38,307 nt of DNA from Candidatus Atopostipes pullistercoris (lineage in GTDB: Bacteria; Bacillota; Bacilli; Lactobacillales; Carnobacteriaceae_A): contig DXAZ01000052.1 in the NCBI GenBank assembly GCA_019116785.1, forward strand, positions 1-38,307. Reading direction: 5' to 3'. Both the position numbers and the translations under genes were made by a program. Below, piece after piece: positions 1 to 8,287 of this stretch. The notes under the pieces are model-generated. The model did no database searches. It saw only the letters and a program-made list of their open reading frames with translations, and was not told the DNA's origin. The number at the start of each line of letters is the position of its first letter. Positions within the stretch are counted from its first letter, which is position 1.

Positions 1-2339
1 ACAGTGTAGGTTGCAGCTATTGATGATGTCGGTGTTGTTGGTTTTGAGGAAGAGCTACTTCCATTTACTTTTAATTTTTGACCAACATAGATTAAGTCAG
101 ATTTTAAGTGATTTAATTTCTTAAGCTCTGATACACTCGTTTTATATTGTCGCGCAATATAAGTTAAGGTGTCGCCACTTTTTACAGTATAGGTTGAACC
201 AGTTGATGGTGCTGGTGTTGTTGGTTTTGAGGAAGAGCTACTTCCATTTACTTTTAACTTTTGACCAACATAGATTAAGTCGGATTTTAAATTGTTTAAT
301 TTTTTAAGATCAGACACACTCGTTCCATATTTTACTGCAATATGAGATAAAGTGTCGCCACTTTTTACAGTATAAGTTGAACCGGTTGATGGTGCCGGTG
401 TTGTCGGTTTTGTCTCCGGTTTTGAAGAACTACTTCCATTTACTTTTAATTTTTGACCAACATAGATTAAGTCGGATTTTAAGTGATTTAATTTCTTAAG
501 CTCTGATACACTGGTTTTATATTTTCGTGCAATATGAGATAAGGTGTCGCCACTTTTTACAGTATAAGTTGTTGTATCATTTTCTTTGTCACCAGTTGAT
601 GGTTTTACCTCTTTATCGTCTGTTGATGGTTTTTCATTTTTATCTTCTTCAGTTGGCGGATTGGCTCCTCCAACAATTTCTGAGTCAAAACGAGTTAAAT
701 TATAAGCGGCAATTAAATTATTTAACTTGGTAGAATAGGCGGGATCTGTTGCATAACGTCCTTCTAACCATGCTGTAGCATCTTTATACGTTTTAGCATT
801 TTCTAACCATGTTCCAGAATAATATTTCGGATCCCAAGAAGTACCATTTCTTAAAATATACGCATTATCTAATAAAGATTCTAAGTAACTTGGATATTTT
901 TTGAATTTTGCATTTACTGTAACATTTTTCCCATTTATATTTTCCCATGTCTTCATAGTCACGGATTGACCATTATAAGAGCCTTTAATACCAAATAAAT
1001 TATAATTTGGTGCAGAAGATAAAGAACTGCCACCAAAACCAGATTCAAGCGCAGCTTGAGCTACCATTACAGAAGCATAGAGGTTATTATCTTTAGCAAT
1101 TTTACTTGCATATTCTCCAATTATATTAATAAATTCTGAATTAGTTAGATTTTTACCTATATCACCTAAGTCATCTTTAGAACCTTTAATGACTATGGTT
1201 TGCCCAGCCTTGATTTTATTGGGATTTTTTATATTATTTAGTGAGACTATTGAAGATACAGTGACCCCGTATTTCTTTGCGATTTTATTTAAGGTATCGC
1301 CAGATTTTATGGTATATATTATGGTTTCTTGACTGCTGCTTGTTTTTGCTAAAGGAGCCACTTTAGATTTTGTAGCAACTGTTTTAGCCGTTTTTTCTTC
1401 TTTTTTCTCTTTTTCTTCAGCTTTTCCAGTTTCTTTTTGATTTTTTTCCTCTGATTCTTCAGCTTCCTTTAAGTCAGCTTCTTCTTGTTCAAGGTCTTTT
1501 TCTGTATCGTTAGATTCCTCGATGCCTTCTTCTGCTGCCTCTTCCGATTCTTCTATATCTTCTGTTTCTTTTTGATCTAATTCTTCCTCTGAATCAGTAG
1601 ATTCTTCTACGTCTTCTGTATCTTCTTGGTCTAATTCTTCTTCAGAATCAGTAGATTCTTCTACGTCTTCTACTTCGTCTTGAGCTAACTCTTCTTCAGA
1701 ATCAGTAGATTCTTCTACGTTTTCTGTTTCTTCTTGAGCTAATTCTTCTTCTGAGTCGGTAGATTCTTCTACATCTTCTATTTCTTCTTGAGCTAATTCT
1801 TCTTCAGAATCAGTAGATTCTTCTACATCTTCTGTTTCTTCTTGAGCTAATTCTTCTTCTGAGTCAGTAGATTCTTCCGCTTCTTCTTTAGTGATCAACT
1901 CTGTAATTAGCGTCTCAAAAATCAGATCTAATTCCTCTACAGTTAAATTATCTGCTTGAAGTTGGTACGCATATTCTGGACTTCCAGCTTTTTCAATAGC
2001 TAATAATAAATTATTCTTAATCATTTGAATCTCTTCATTATCAGAAACCAAGTTATCTATCTCAGATTCTGACTCGGATTCTTGTGACTCTATATCAGTT
2101 TCTTCTTGCGAGTCTATTTCTGTCTCTGTTGCATTATTTAATAGAGAATGATAATCTTCATGTAAAGCTTTAATTTTTAACAAATCTTCATTTTCTTCAT
2201 TATCTTCAGCAAGAACTTTATAATTAGGATTCATTGCCAATAAAATACTAGCAATTATACTAGCAGATAGTGGTATGTAGCTATGTTTTCTTTTCTGAGT
2301 AAACTTATTTAAATCTTTACTATTTTGTTCAGCTTCCAT
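1..2339 (-). CDS. LysM-domain N-acetylglucosaminidase (GH73-like autolysin), C-terminus beyond window edge
   Basis: Open frame read by hand on the minus strand from ATG at 2339 to the edge with no stop, absent from the ORF track because it is truncated. Signal-like N-term ([27 protein letters not shown]), acidic repeat, LysM ([18 protein letters not shown]), GH73-like segment ([33 protein letters not shown]), then three LysM copies ([13 protein letters not shown]...). RBS AAAGGATGGGG upstream. Confidence 0.93.
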   Translation of the reverse strand, partial: MEAEQNSKDLNKFTQKRKHSYIPLSASIIASILLAMNPNYKVLAEDNEENEDLLKIKALHEDYHSLLNNATETEIDSQEETDIESQESESESEIDNLVSDNEEIQMIKNNLLLAIEKAGSPEYAYQLQADNLTVEELDLIFETLITELITKEEAEESTDSEEELAQEETEDVEESTDSEEELAQEEIEDVEESTDSEEELAQEETENVEESTDSEEELAQDEVEDVEESTDSEEELDQEDTEDVEESTDSEEELDQKETEDIEESEEAAEEGIEESNDTEKDLEQEEADLKEAEESEEKNQKETGKAEEKEKKEEKTAKTVATKSKVAPLAKTSSSQETIIYTIKSGDTLNKIAKKYGVTVSSIVSLNNIKNPNKIKAGQTIVIKGSKDDLGDIGKNLTNSEFINIIGEYASKIAKDNNLYASVMVAQAALESGFGGSSLSSAPNYNLFGIKGSYNGQSVTMKTWENINGKNVTVNAKFKKYPSYLESLLDNAYILRNGTSWDPKYYSGTWLENAKTYKDATAWLEGRYATDPAYSTKLNNLIAAYNLTRFDSEIVGGANPPTEEDKNEKPSTDDKEVKPSTGDKENDTTTYTVKSGDTLSHIARKYKTSVSELKKLNHLKSDLIYVGQKLKVNGSSSSKPETKPTTPAPSTGSTYTVKSGDTLSHIAVKYGTSVSDLKKLNNLKSDLIYVGQKLKVNGSSSSSKPTTPAPSTGSTYTVKSGDTLTYIARQYKTSVSELKKLNHLKSDLIYVGQKLKVNGSSSSSKPTTPTSSIAATYT
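62..567 (-). repeat. Three LysM-encoding DNA repeats with Ser/Thr/Pro linkers
   Basis: Near-identical blocks beginning CCATTTACTTTTAA(T/C)TTTTGACCAACATAGATTAAGTC at about 62, 244 and 436 (spacing 182 and 192 bp). Confidence 0.9.
1553..1877 (-). repeat. Six tandem 54-bp units encoding ~18-aa acidic repeat [18 protein letters not shown]
   Basis: GARTCRGTAG core recurs at 1591, 1645, 1699, 1753, 1807 and 1861, exactly 54 bp apart. Confidence 0.93.
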
Positions 2340-2536
2340 ATTCCCCATCCTTTTTAATTTTTTTCTGTATAATAAAAATAAATAATTTCTGTATTCATAT
2401 AGTATACTTGGAATTTTTTTGAAATTGTTCAAAACTTTGTATTTTTTACTATTTGTCATAAAAATGTAACAATATTAATAAACGTATGTTCTTTTTATAG
2501 TCCATGAAATCGATTTTTAAGAAAGTAGGAAATAAA

Positions 2537-3100
2537 ATGTTACAACAACCCTTAAAATTTTCTCATGAAGTCCTCAAAGATACAATTATCACAGGAGATC
2601 ATGTAATAGATGCAACCATTGGAAATGGAAATGATACATTATTACTCGCACAACTTGTTGGTCCTTATGGAAAAGTGTATGGTTTTGATATTCAAGATGA
2701 AGCAATTAAAACAACAGAAGATAAATTACTCTTAACTGGGCAAAGGCCTCAAGTTCAATTGATCAATGATGGACATGAAAATATAGATCACTATTTAGAA
2801 GAAAATGAACTCATTAGTGCTGTAACATTTAATCTAGGTTATTTACCTAAGGGAGATAAATCAATTACCACTAAACCTGAAACGACTCTAACCGCAATTA
2901 AAAAAGCTCTAAAATATTTACGAAGACAAGGTATTCTTTCTATTATGGTCTATTCTGGTCATGAAGGAGGATTAGAAGAAAAAGAAGCTGTTGATTCATT
3001 AGTCTCTCAATTACCTCAAAAAGAGTATAATGTCTTGATGTATAAATTTATAAATCAGGTAAATTTACCGCCTTATTTATATATCGTTGAGAAAAGATAA
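2537..3100 (+). CDS. Class I SAM-dependent methyltransferase, YtqB-like (rRNA methylase family)
   Basis: Motif HVIDATIGNGNDTLLLAQLVG plus VTFNLGYLPKGDKSITTKPETT. Track start is 2504; ATG at 2537 follows GAAAGTAGGA and is preferred. Confidence 0.85.
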   Translation: MLQQPLKFSHEVLKDTIITGDHVIDATIGNGNDTLLLAQLVGPYGKVYGFDIQDEAIKTTEDKLLLTGQRPQVQLINDGHENIDHYLEENELISAVTFNLGYLPKGDKSITTKPETTLTAIKKALKYLRRQGILSIMVYSGHEGGLEEKEAVDSLVSQLPQKEYNVLMYKFINQVNLPPYLYIVEKR

Positions 3101-3107
3101 CAAAAAA

Positions 3108-3142
3108 TAGAGACTAAATATTCAATGAATATTTAGTCTCTA
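3108..3142. terminator. Bidirectional hairpin between convergent genes
   Basis: TAGAGACTAAATATTCA-A-TGAATATTTAGTCTCTA, 17-bp perfect arms. Confidence 0.75.
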
Positions 3143-3162
3143 TTGATTTAATTGATAATCGT

Positions 3163-4119
3163 TTATTTACTCTTAATATATGGTTTTCCTAGTGCTTTTG
3201 GTGCCTCTGATTTACCTAAGAAAGCAACTAAAATAATGATAGTTAATACATAAGGTAAAATTTGTAAATAAATAGTTGGAACATTTTGAATAATAGGTAT
3301 GTAATGACCTACTCGAGATAAACTCTGGGCAAACCCAAAGAAAATCGCTGCAAATGTAACACCTATTGGATTCCATTTACCAAAAATCATAGCTGCCATC
3401 GCCATAAAACCTTGGCCACTAACTGTTAATATCCCAAATTCATTTACAATAGCTTGAGCTTGAATAGCTCCTCCAATTCCACCTAAAAAACCTGATATTA
3501 AAACACCTGCATATTTATACATGTATACATTAATTCCTACTGATTCTGCAGCAACAGGATGCTCTCCTACTGCGCGTAATCGCAAACCAAATGGTGTTTT
3601 AAAAAGAACAAACCATCCAATTACACCTGTTAAAATTCCAAGATATCCTAAAGGCGTTACACTCGTAAAGAATATTTTACCAATAACAGGAATATCTTTT
3701 AATATTGGAAAAGAAGTAATTCCAAATGAACGTCTTAAAGGCCCAGTTTGAGCTTTACCATAGATTACTCGAACTAAAAATACAGATAAGCCTGGAGCTA
3801 ATAAGTTAAGGGCAGTACCAGAAACAACATGATCTGCACGTAAATTAACCGTAGCAACCGCATGAAGAAGTGAAAATAATAGACCTACAAGGCCTCCAAA
3901 TAACATCGCAACCCAAGGCGTTGAATTCCCAAAGGTATCAAAAAATAAAAGATTAAATATGGCAGATGAAAAAGCGCCCATCACCATAATTCCTTCTAAA
4001 CCAATATTTACAACCCCACTACGTTCAGAGAAAGCACCGGCTATAGCAGTAAAAATCAAAGGAGCTGAATACATTAAAGAACTAGTAACCAGTAATTGTA
4101 AAATCCCTATCACATTCAT
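3163..4119 (-). CDS. BMP-type nucleoside ABC transporter permease (YufQ/NupQ-like)
   Basis: Multi-TM protein with FSERSGVVNIGLEGIMVMGAFSSA and AVGEHPVAAESVGINV motifs of this permease family. Confidence 0.88.
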   Translation of the reverse strand: MNVIGILQLLVTSSLMYSAPLIFTAIAGAFSERSGVVNIGLEGIMVMGAFSSAIFNLLFFDTFGNSTPWVAMLFGGLVGLLFSLLHAVATVNLRADHVVSGTALNLLAPGLSVFLVRVIYGKAQTGPLRRSFGITSFPILKDIPVIGKIFFTSVTPLGYLGILTGVIGWFVLFKTPFGLRLRAVGEHPVAAESVGINVYMYKYAGVLISGFLGGIGGAIQAQAIVNEFGILTVSGQGFMAMAAMIFGKWNPIGVTFAAIFFGFAQSLSRVGHYIPIIQNVPTIYLQILPYVLTIIILVAFLGKSEAPKALGKPYIKSK

Positions 4120-5216
4120 TATTCTTTCCCTCCTTCGATTTCTGCACTATGTGGACCTTGTGCTCTTTTATAACCAAATTTTTCAAATAGCCACTCCACT
4201 AGATAATAAGCTCCTACGAAGAATACAATCGAAGCTGTTACAATGACAGCCATTTCATCGGGTACACCTGCGCGAGAATTCATAAAAGATGCCCCTGTAT
4301 TCAAAACACCAAATAAAAAGGCAGACAGCATAATACCAATTGGATTTCCTAATCCTAATAATGCTACAGCAATCCCATTAAATCCTTCATTAGGTAAGGC
4401 CCCTAATACGAATAAGTTTCCAAAAGTACCTAATCCATTAATGGCACCACCTAATCCAGCAAGTCCTCCACTAATTAGCATCGACAAAATTATATTTTTT
4501 TTGTCACTCATTCCAGCATATCTAGAAGCATCTGGGTTTAAACCAACTGCTTTAATTTCAAAACCAGCAGTAGTATATTTCATGAAAAACCAGTAAATCA
4601 CTAAAGTAACAATAGCAATAAAGAAACCAATATTTAGTCTAGAATAATTAGTTATCTCGGTTAACCACCCCAGAGTTAAACTGGCATTTTCACTTACCTT
4701 TTCTGTACGACTACCTGTCCCGATCACAAAATTTGTTAAGTAATTGGAAATTTGTAAAATTGTATGGTTTAACATAATTGTCACAATCACTTCACTAGTT
4801 CCAAAATAGGCTCTCAGTACTCCAGCAATTCCCGCATATAAAGCGCCGGCAATAGCACCTACTATTAAAGATAAAGGGACTAAAACCCCTCTTGGAAAGT
4901 CCGGAAATTGAAGTGCAAATACAATTGTGCTTAACCAACCAATTAAATATTGACCAGATAGACCAATATTAAAAAATCCTGCTTTATTTGCAATATCGAA
5001 AGCAAGTCCCGTAAACACCAGTAATGTAGCTTGCGTTAAAGCTTCACCAATCGAATATGGATTTGAAAAAACACCTAATATCATATGTGAATATGCATTA
5101 ATTGGATTATAGCCAAACACCAACATCACAAGGGCTCCAACTAAGAAACCAAACAATACAGCCAGAAGAGGTACTGATAATTTCTTTAATAAACTATCTG
5201 TTTTTACTTCAACCAT
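4119..5216 (-). CDS. BMP-type nucleoside ABC transporter permease (YufP/NupP-like)
   Basis: FDIANKAGFFNIGLSGQYLIG, GLNPDASRYAGMS; adjacent in the same operon. Confidence 0.88.
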   Translation of the reverse strand: MVEVKTDSLLKKLSVPLLAVLFGFLVGALVMLVFGYNPINAYSHMILGVFSNPYSIGEALTQATLLVFTGLAFDIANKAGFFNIGLSGQYLIGWLSTIVFALQFPDFPRGVLVPLSLIVGAIAGALYAGIAGVLRAYFGTSEVIVTIMLNHTILQISNYLTNFVIGTGSRTEKVSENASLTLGWLTEITNYSRLNIGFFIAIVTLVIYWFFMKYTTAGFEIKAVGLNPDASRYAGMSDKKNIILSMLISGGLAGLGGAINGLGTFGNLFVLGALPNEGFNGIAVALLGLGNPIGIMLSAFLFGVLNTGASFMNSRAGVPDEMAVIVTASIVFFVGAYYLVEWLFEKFGYKRAQGPHSAEIEGGKE

Positions 5217-6783
5217 TATTTCCTACCTCCTCTAATTTATTTTCTCTTTTTTGTCTTTCAATTTCTTCTCTACTAACTCCTGCCATCAATAAACCAAGTT
5301 CCGTTTCTGAGGTCTTATCTGCATCTACAATATCAACAATTTTCCCCTCATACATTACGGCTATCCGATCTGAAACATCCATGATTTCATCTAGTTCAAA
5401 ACTCATTAATAAAACAGCTTTATTATGATCTCTTTGTTCAATTAAGCGTTTATGAATAAATTCAATTGCTCCGACGTCCAAACCACGTGTTGGCTGAGCT
5501 GCAATTAACAAATCCGGATCCCGATCGACTTCTCTTGCGATTATCAGTTTTTGTTGATTTCCTCCAGAAAGTGATCGCGCTGGATCTTTTTGAGATTGAG
5601 TACGGACATCATATTCTTCAATGAGTCTTGTAGCATTTTCTTCAAAAGCATCATACTTTAATATATTATTTTCACTTAATGGCTTATGGTAATAAGATTG
5701 TAAAGCTAAGTTTTCTTCTAAAGTCATATCTAAAATAAGTCCAAACTTTTGTCGATCTTCAGGAATATGACTTAACCCAGCCTCAGTAATTTTACGTGGA
5801 GTTCGATTGGTAACATCTTTTCCATTAATCTTTATTGAACCCTCTTCAACATTTCTAAGACCACTAATTGCTTGAATCAATTCGGATTGTCCATTTCCAT
5901 CTACACCAGCAACTCCAAGAATTTCGCCTTGACGTACTTCGAAACTTAAATCATTTACTGCATTTAATCCTCGAGCATCTTGAACCACTAAATGGTCTAC
6001 CGATAAAATAACTTCTTTTGGTTGTGCAGGTTCTTTATCCACTGAGAAGCTAACCGATCTTCCAACCATCATATCTGCTAATTCTTGTTGAGAGGTAGAT
6101 GCAACATCTACTGTCCCAATCCCCTTGCCTCGACGTATAACTGTACAGCGATCCGCCGCTTGTTTAATTTCATCTAATTTATGAGTAATTAAAATGATCG
6201 CTTTTCCTTCATCCGCAAGAGCTCGGATTATTTTCATTAATTCATCAATTTCTTGAGGCGTTAAGACTGCAGTAGGCTCATCTAAAATTAAAATATCTGC
6301 GCCCCCGTATAATGCTTTTAAAATTTCAGCGCGTTGTTGTTGTCCTACACTAATATTTTCAACTTTTGCATAAGGATCTACTTTTAATCCATATCTTTCA
6401 GATAATTCTAAGATTCCTTTAGCTGTAGTATCCGCATCAATAATCCCCATTTTATGTTCTTCATTTCCCAACATGATATTTTCAGCAACTGAAAACTTAT
6501 CTATTAACATAAAATGTTGGTGAACCATTCCAATACCTAAACTGTCCGCTTTATCAGGTGAATCAATTACAGTAGGTTCACCATTAATTCTTATTTCTCC
6601 TTCTGTAGGCTCTAACAAACCCGTTAAAACATTCATTAAAGTAGACTTTCCAGCACCGTTTTCACCTAATAGCGCATGAACTTCTCCTTTACGGACTTCA
6701 AGGTTTATATCATCATTTGCCTTAAAATCGCCAAATTTCTTTACAATATGTTGCATTTCAACGACAACATCAGATGTAGCCAA
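5209..6783 (-). CDS. Nucleoside ABC transporter ATP-binding protein, two NBDs (YufO/NupO-like)
   Basis: Walker A GENGAGKST, signature SVGQQQRAEIL and SLSGGNQQKLIIARE; sugar/nucleoside type double NBD. Confidence 0.92.
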   Translation of the reverse strand: MATSDVVVEMQHIVKKFGDFKANDDINLEVRKGEVHALLGENGAGKSTLMNVLTGLLEPTEGEIRINGEPTVIDSPDKADSLGIGMVHQHFMLIDKFSVAENIMLGNEEHKMGIIDADTTAKGILELSERYGLKVDPYAKVENISVGQQQRAEILKALYGGADILILDEPTAVLTPQEIDELMKIIRALADEGKAIILITHKLDEIKQAADRCTVIRRGKGIGTVDVASTSQQELADMMVGRSVSFSVDKEPAQPKEVILSVDHLVVQDARGLNAVNDLSFEVRQGEILGVAGVDGNGQSELIQAISGLRNVEEGSIKINGKDVTNRTPRKITEAGLSHIPEDRQKFGLILDMTLEENLALQSYYHKPLSENNILKYDAFEENATRLIEEYDVRTQSQKDPARSLSGGNQQKLIIAREVDRDPDLLIAAQPTRGLDVGAIEFIHKRLIEQRDHNKAVLLMSFELDEIMDVSDRIAVMYEGKIVDIVDADKTSETELGLLMAGVSREEIERQKRENKLEEVGNNG

Positions 6784-6908
6784 ACGAATTCCTCCTTCAT
6801 ATACATACTCTTTTTAAAACAAATTTACTTCTTTTGGATGTTATATTTAATTATCAACAACATATCTTTAAAAAGCAAGATAATTTTAGAAGAACTTTGT
6901 TTAAAAAG

Positions 6909-6935
6909 GCGCCAGTCACTCTAGATGACTGGCGC
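6909..6935 (-). terminator. Intra-operon terminator downstream of the BMP lipoprotein gene
   Basis: GCGCCAGTCA-loop-TGACTGGCGC followed on minus strand by CTTTTT. Confidence 0.8.
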
Positions 6936-6964
6936 TTAATATAATCTTTAACAGGTATTAATAA

Positions 6965-8044
6965 TTATTCAGCATCTTCAACTTCTGTATAGGTAAATTC
7001 TTTTACTTCAAGCTCACCATTTGTAATTTGTTCACGAGCTTCTTCGATTTGTTCCCAAGCTTCGTCTTCAATAAATCCGCGGGTGAAGTCAATTCCATCT
7101 TCAGCGAATCCATAAGAAATATTTTCTCCGCCTTTGAAGTTACCATCTTTTGCTTCATTGGCTGATAATTTAATGGCTTGACCAACTTTTTTAATTGTAG
7201 AAGCTAAGGTTACATTTCCGTCTGCCCATTCTCCTTCAGCTTCTTGATCTTGGTCTACTCCAATTACCCAAAGATCGATATCAGATCCATCTTCCATTCG
7301 ATTACGAGCTTCTTGGAATACACCATTACCTACAGCTCCAGAAGCGTGGAAAATAACGTCTGCACCGTTTGAGTACATTGCTGCTGCAATTTGTTGTCCA
7401 GCTGCTGTATCACTAAAACTGTTCGCATACTGAATATCTACTTCAATAGAGTCATCAACAGCAGCGACACCTTCAGTAAATCCTGTTTGGAAACGGTCAA
7501 TAATTGGCCCTTCAATTCCTCCGATAAATCCTACTTTATCTGTTTCTGTGGTTAAGGCTGCTGCCATTCCCGCTAAGTATGAGTTTTCATGGTCATTAAA
7601 GTTTAATGACACAACATTATCCAAGTCCACCACACTATCTACGATTCCGTACATACGATCTGGATTTTGTTCAGCAATTGTTTGTATTGGATCTTCTAAT
7701 AAAAACCCAATTCCATAAATGATATCATGGCCATCATTTGTAGCATTATTTAAATTTGGTACATAATCACTTTCAGTGTCTGACTGGTAATAACTAACTG
7801 CATCTTCTGACAAGTCATTTTCTTCTGCCCATTCTTGCATACCTTCCCAAGCAGATTCGTTAAATGATCGATCATCTACACCACCTGTATCAGTTACCAT
7901 AGAGATAGTGAATTGCTCTTCATCTCCGCCTTCTTCCGGGGCTGCTCCATTGTCTGTACCCTCGTCAGTTCCACCGCCGTTCCCACAAGCTGCTAAGAGT
8001 AAAGCAGATGTTCCAAACATAGCTAATTTCTTCCAATTTGCCAT
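6965..8044 (-). CDS. BMP family nucleoside-binding lipoprotein
   Basis: MANWKKLAMFGTSALLLAACGNGG lipobox; SMVTDTGGVDDRSFNESAWEGM. Track start 8119 is too long; ATG at 8044 is preceded by GGAGGAGT. Confidence 0.92.
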   Translation of the reverse strand: MANWKKLAMFGTSALLLAACGNGGGTDEGTDNGAAPEEGGDEEQFTISMVTDTGGVDDRSFNESAWEGMQEWAEENDLSEDAVSYYQSDTESDYVPNLNNATNDGHDIIYGIGFLLEDPIQTIAEQNPDRMYGIVDSVVDLDNVVSLNFNDHENSYLAGMAAALTTETDKVGFIGGIEGPIIDRFQTGFTEGVAAVDDSIEVDIQYANSFSDTAAGQQIAAAMYSNGADVIFHASGAVGNGVFQEARNRMEDGSDIDLWVIGVDQDQEAEGEWADGNVTLASTIKKVGQAIKLSANEAKDGNFKGGENISYGFAEDGIDFTRGFIEDEAWEQIEEAREQITNGELEVKEFTYTEVEDAE

Positions 8045-8114
8045 ATATAAACTCCTCCATTTTTTTACATAGAATTTTTCTATGTAAATTTTATCTATTG
8101 CCTTATTCATGTCC

Positions 8115-8120
8115 ATCATA
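8115..8120 (-). promoter_or_regulatory. Extended -10 (TGGTATGAT) for the BMP operon
   Basis: Minus strand ACAATGGTATGATGG; -35 is weak. Confidence 0.5.
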
Positions 8121-8157
8121 CCATTGTTGTATTTAAAAATAAAGAAGAATCTTATTT

Positions 8158-8173
8158 TTGTAAACGCTATTAT
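8158..8173 (+). promoter_or_regulatory. cre-like site (CcpA operator candidate)
   Basis: TTGTAAACGCTATTAT matches WTGNAARCGNWWWCAW at all but one position. Confidence 0.45.
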
Positions 8174-8241
8174 TGTTTATTTTTGAATGTAAGCGGTATA
8201 TAGTCGAATAAAATAGTAAGAATATTTATGTAAGGTTAAAA

Positions 8242-8272
8242 AAAGCGAACAACTATCTTAATTGTTCGCTTT
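8242..8272 (-). terminator. Terminator of ftsK
   Basis: AAAGCGAACAA...TTGTTCGCTTT with T-run on the minus strand. Confidence 0.8.
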
Positions 8273-8287
8273 ATAATTTATTTGTAA

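Noticed and set aside
527-733. 68-aa plus-strand ORF
   Set aside because: Antisense to the LysM region of the partial autolysin CDS; repeat-derived and without RBS.
1553-1877. Possible CRISPR array from regular 54-bp periodicity
   Set aside because: Units are contiguous, in frame, without spacers, and encode an acidic peptide repeat.
3521-4596. Plus-strand ORFs 3521-3751, 3959-4246, 4243-4596 (and 5102-5428)
   Set aside because: Antisense shadows of well-supported ABC permease and ATPase genes; composition not protein-like.
8045-8240. Possible purine riboswitch before the nucleoside transporter operon
   Set aside because: No recognisable purine aptamer core or paired stems; only a promoter and cre-like site are apparent.
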